A stretch of 24,818 nucleotides of DNA from positions 1 to 24,818 of the forward strand of contig DDPF01000017.1 of the NCBI GenBank assembly GCA_002342065.1, given 5' to 3'. The position numbers and the translations under genes were made by a program. The notes under the pieces are model-generated. The model had not been told where the DNA came from, searched no databases, and saw only the letters and a list, made by a program, of their open reading frames with translations. Below, in pieces: positions 22,960 through 24,818 of this stretch. Source of the DNA: Bacteroidetes bacterium UBA2475. Lineage in GTDB: Bacteria; Bacteroidota; Bacteroidia; B-17B0; Aurantibacillaceae. Position 1 is the stretch's first letter. Every line of letters begins with the position of its first letter.

Positions 22960-23403
22960 ATGGATCTTAAAAATATATTATTAATTGGCGTTATTTTTTT
23001 AATGATCCTTTTTGGTTGTAAAAGGAAAAAAGAAACAAAAAATATAGCCGAGCACCCGGTGCCTTATGTGCCGGTTGATATTACCATTTACCCAAACGAT
23101 CCTTTAAATTTTAAGATACAGGCCATTGGTGGCTGGCTCTATATAAACGGCGGTATTAATGGCATAATAATTTACCGCAAATCGCAGCAGGAATTTATTG
23201 CCTTAGAGCGCACTTCATCTCATTTACCCGATAATGCAGCCGCTAAAGCTAAAGTTATGACAGATAATTTTACTTGTAGAGATACAATAAGCGATTCGCG
23301 CTGGCAAATTTTTGATGGTGGTGTTACGCAGGGTCCGGCACAATGGGGTTTAAGGGTATACGGTACAACTTACGATGGTAATGCGCTGCGCATTAAGAAC
23401 TAG
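22960..23403 (+). CDS. Small lipoprotein resembling a Rieske fold without cluster ligands
   Basis: The protein has 147 residues. The lipoprotein signal ends ILFGC (C20), then a lysine-rich stretch. The mature sequence runs PVDITIYPNDPLNFKIQAIGG, WLYINGGINGIIIYRKS, EFIALERTSSHLPDN, and a closing block with GGVTQGPAQWGLRVY and GNALRIKN. This order (opening strands, an IIIYR strand, a would-be ligand loop, then a GPAxxxLxxY strand) recalls Rieske-like lipoproteins in Bacteroidota. The CxH and CxxH ligand pairs are absent; only one cysteine follows the lipid anchor. An iron-sulfur cluster is therefore unlikely. The family call is from memory of the pattern and is tentative. Its stop codon shares bases with that of the convergent gldD gene. 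Confidence 0.68.
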   Translation: MDLKNILLIGVIFLMILFGCKRKKETKNIAEHPVPYVPVDITIYPNDPLNFKIQAIGGWLYINGGINGIIIYRKSQQEFIALERTSSHLPDNAAAKAKVMTDNFTCRDTISDSRWQIFDGGVTQGPAQWGLRVYGTTYDGNALRIKN

Positions 23404-24041
23404 CTTTTACTTTTTTCTTTTTTGAGATCAAGTCCTGCTGTAGTTCCATTTTTCCAATGAGTGGTATTTATTAAATGCAGAATATCTTTTTTAATAAAAT
23501 CAACTACTATTCTTAACGAATCTATGTTTGGCACGCTATTAAAATAAAGGGCGCCACGTAAAAAATGACGTGTGCTATCTGTCAAATAAAATTGAACCGC
23601 CGAGGCGGTGTTACCCGCAATATCAAATACTAAGCCGTAAACCTTCGCGCTATCACGCATAACAGCAATTTCATCTAATCCGGTGGCTTTTACCTGATGT
23701 TTGTTTGCAAACTGGTGAGCATCTTCCAAATATTTTCCAATATCATTATTCACTGCCTTATAGCTTAAATGCACAGTAGCTCTGTATTTGGGAAATTCTA
23801 AATTCAACCAGCAAGGCTCAGCACCATTGTGTTTATCTTGGTTCATAGTAGCGTAAACCGGTATTTCAAAGGTGTATGGACAAATGCTATCGTATAACCT
23901 GTATTTTTTTTCAGGAAAATTAATTCTGAAATAACCTCTTGGTTTTGGCGAAAAAATTTCTTCCTCATCATCGCAGCTAACAGCAGCAAAGCCAATAACA
24001 GCAATTAAAACATAAAAAATAGTTCTATAACTTAACTTCAT
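23400..24041 (-). CDS. gldD: Gliding motility lipoprotein GldD
   Basis: The protein has 213 residues from ATG 24041; the frame extends to 24068, but the inner start gives the proper signal MKLSYRTIFYVLIAVIGFAAVSC with lipid anchor C23. GldD hallmarks follow: PKPRGYFRINFPEKKYRLYD at the N-terminus, then CPYTFEIPVYA, CWLNLEFPKYRATVHLSYK, and FDIAGNTASAVQFYLTDSTRHFLRGALYFNS. GldD is a lipoprotein needed for gliding and T9SS function in Flavobacterium, though its exact task is unresolved. It lies about 70 nt downstream of ssb on the same strand. In the Flavobacterium arrangement I know, gldE sits between ssb and gldD; here nothing does. A TATTTTTG box just upstream may give it its own promoter. 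Confidence 0.92.
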   Translation of the reverse strand: MKLSYRTIFYVLIAVIGFAAVSCDDEEEIFSPKPRGYFRINFPEKKYRLYDSICPYTFEIPVYATMNQDKHNGAEPCWLNLEFPKYRATVHLSYKAVNNDIGKYLEDAHQFANKHQVKATGLDEIAVMRDSAKVYGLVFDIAGNTASAVQFYLTDSTRHFLRGALYFNSVPNIDSLRIVVDFIKKDILHLINTTHWKNGTTAGLDLKKEKSKS

Positions 24042-24049
24042 AATCGTTA

Positions 24050-24057
24050 CAAAAATA
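24050..24057 (-). promoter_or_regulatory. Putative -7 box of gldD
   Basis: The minus strand reads TATTTTTG, fitting TAnnTTTG, 8 nt before the gldD ATG. A start about 4 nt past the box would leave a leader of only a few bases. No TTTG is found 19 nt upstream. Confidence 0.35.
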
Positions 24058-24112
24058 TACAACCACATTAATAATAACGCGGTATATAGTTTTTGTTTTA
24101 ATTTTTTTGTTG

Positions 24113-24523
24113 TTAATAAGGCAAACCTGCGCTATCCAGGTTATCTAAATTAGCGCTCGAGTCAAAGCCTTTGGTATCAATATTGGCGCCGTCTTTGCGT
24201 TGCAGTATCACAAAACTTTCGCAGTTAATTTCGGTTATTTGTTTTTTTGCACCGTCCTTATCGTTCCATTGTCGGGTTTGTATCTTTCCTTCAATATAAA
24301 CCTGCGTTCCTTTTTTTAATAATTTTTGTGCGCTCTCTGCCAATGCCCGCCAAATAACAATATTATGCCATTCGGTTTGTTCAACGCGGTTGCCTGCTTT
24401 GTCTTTGTAAGCGTCGGTAGTAGCCAAGCTAAAATGTACACGTGCAATATTTCCTTCCAAATACTTTATTTCAGGGTCTTTTCCCAAATGTCCAACCAAT
24501 ATTACTTTATTCACTCCTGCCAT
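24113..24523 (-). CDS. ssb: Single-stranded DNA-binding protein
   Basis: The protein has 136 residues with an OB fold. MAGVNKVILVGHLGKDPEIKY opens it, across the usual first strands, followed by ARVHFSLATTDAYKD, a WHNIVIWRALAESAQKLLKKG block, and VYIEGKIQTRQWNDKDG. It coats single-stranded DNA during replication and repair as a tetramer. The C-terminal tail is short and acidic (DSSANLDNLDSAGLPY). It ends GLPY rather than the proteobacterial DDDIPF, but is functionally comparable (a hydrophobic end after acids). The gene lies upstream of gldD on the same strand, an association also found in Flavobacterium. The ATG at 24523 is the only reasonable start. Confidence 0.96.
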   Translation of the reverse strand: MAGVNKVILVGHLGKDPEIKYLEGNIARVHFSLATTDAYKDKAGNRVEQTEWHNIVIWRALAESAQKLLKKGTQVYIEGKIQTRQWNDKDGAKKQITEINCESFVILQRKDGANIDTKGFDSSANLDNLDSAGLPY

Positions 24524-24585
24524 TTCTTGTTTTTTTTAGATCTTTATGTAAAATTAAGCTTAAGGTTAGCCAATTCATATATTTT

Positions 24586-24711
24586 GGGCGTTCCCATTGT
24601 CAAAAACAAGAACAAAGTTTTCAACAATGGGCGGGCTTTCCGTTGCAAGTCCTCGCCAAAGATTTTCTTCAAAAACCTTTGGCTGTGGGCTTTCCACTGC
24701 AATCCCTAACG
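24586..24711. repeat. Modular intergenic repeat: three GGGC-TTCC units with hairpins between them
   Basis: Three related units occur in direct order: GGGCGTTCCCATTGT (24586-24600), GGGCTTTCCGTTGCAA (24633-24648) and GGGCTTTCCACTGCAA (24687-24702), followed by TCCCTAACG. Each gap holds a hairpin. CCCATTGT (24593-24600) pairs with ACAATGGG (24624-24631), extending to 13 of 15 positions. GCCAAAG (24655-24661) pairs with CTTTGGC (24677-24683). No open frame is credible here. From memory, similar repeat-hairpin blocks occur between genes in other Bacteroidota; whether this is an RNA or a DNA element is unknown. Confidence 0.6.
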
Positions 24712-24776
24712 CAAATTCCGTATTTATATCTGTTCAAACAGGTTTTTATTTTTTTGCCAAAAAATCAAAAATTAAT

Positions 24777-24807
24777 TTTGCAAACATCAAAACTCTACGT
24801 ATCTTTG
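24777..24807 (+). promoter_or_regulatory. Consensus promoter pointing out of the window
   Basis: TTTG (24777-24780), exactly 19 nt, then TATCTTTG (24800-24807) fully match TTTG-N19-TAnnTTTG. Transcription would start near 24811, so the gene or RNA it serves lies just beyond the right edge. The 24524-24776 stretch before it holds only the modular repeat. Confidence 0.7.
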
Positions 24808-24818
24808 CCCTCCCGTTT

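Noticed and set aside
24326..24709. Plus-strand frame of 127 codons antisense to ssb and extending into the repeat block
   Set aside because: It is mostly the shadow of ssb, and its remainder is translated from hairpin repeats.
24586..24711. CRISPR array
   Set aside because: Three imperfect units of about 16 nt with self-complementary spacers do not fit a CRISPR array, and no cas genes are present.

Overview
The window looks like chromosomal DNA from an AT-rich member of the Bacteroidota, near Flavobacteriales/Sphingobacteriales. The evidence is type IX secretion (T9SS) and gliding components (PorP/SprF, PorE-like, PorQ, GldD), gliding-associated C-terminal (CHU_C) and type A T9SS sorting domains, frequent TTG starts, no evident Shine-Dalgarno sequences, and Bacteroidota-type promoters (TTTG, 19 nt, TAnnTTTG). 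No rRNA, CRISPR array, transposase or phage gene is visible. The species cannot be named from this sequence.

Layout. 1-3380 is a compact T9SS operon: the end of a CHU_C adhesin, a PorP/SprF protein and a PorE-like OmpA protein, closed by a nested hairpin. 3500-6706 holds acylphosphatase, a small secreted parvulin-like protein, a DUF6624 protein on the minus strand, and a SurA-like chaperone with two parvulin domains. The small protein repeats part of this chaperone. 6742-8985 is a LytS/LytR-type two-component pair split by a GxxExxY nuclease-fold gene whose flanks are inverted repeats. 9038-12922 holds porQ and a large SprB-repeat/PKD/CHU_C adhesin. 13068-15113 is an outer-membrane protein and lipoprotein pair ending in a strong terminator. 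15201-17527 holds a fatty acid desaturase, a DUF4197 lipoprotein and a small exported protein.

17640-18180 is the most unusual stretch. An intact tRNA-Ser(GGA) on the minus strand directly abuts a GIY-YIG nuclease gene. On the far side of that gene lies a second copy of the tRNA 5' end, split by a 47-nt GC-rich palindromic insert. It looks like a small element that entered a tRNA gene and rebuilt it. 18216-24523 holds a YdeI-family and DUF4256 pair, an AraC regulator, a single-CxxCH secreted protein with a T9SS type A tail, an S41 C-terminal processing protease, a small lipoprotein, gldD and ssb. 24524-24818 has no gene; it carries a modular repeat and a well-formed outward promoter near the right edge.

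Much of the coding capacity serves the cell surface: T9SS parts and cargo, periplasmic folding and proteolysis (SurA, CtpA-like), and envelope lipid and lipoprotein functions. The points most worth a second look are the tRNA-Ser/GIY-YIG module with its palindromic insert, the inverted-repeat GxxExxY cassette inside the two-component operon, and the parvulin fragment whose strand order suggests either a circular permutation or a partial duplication.
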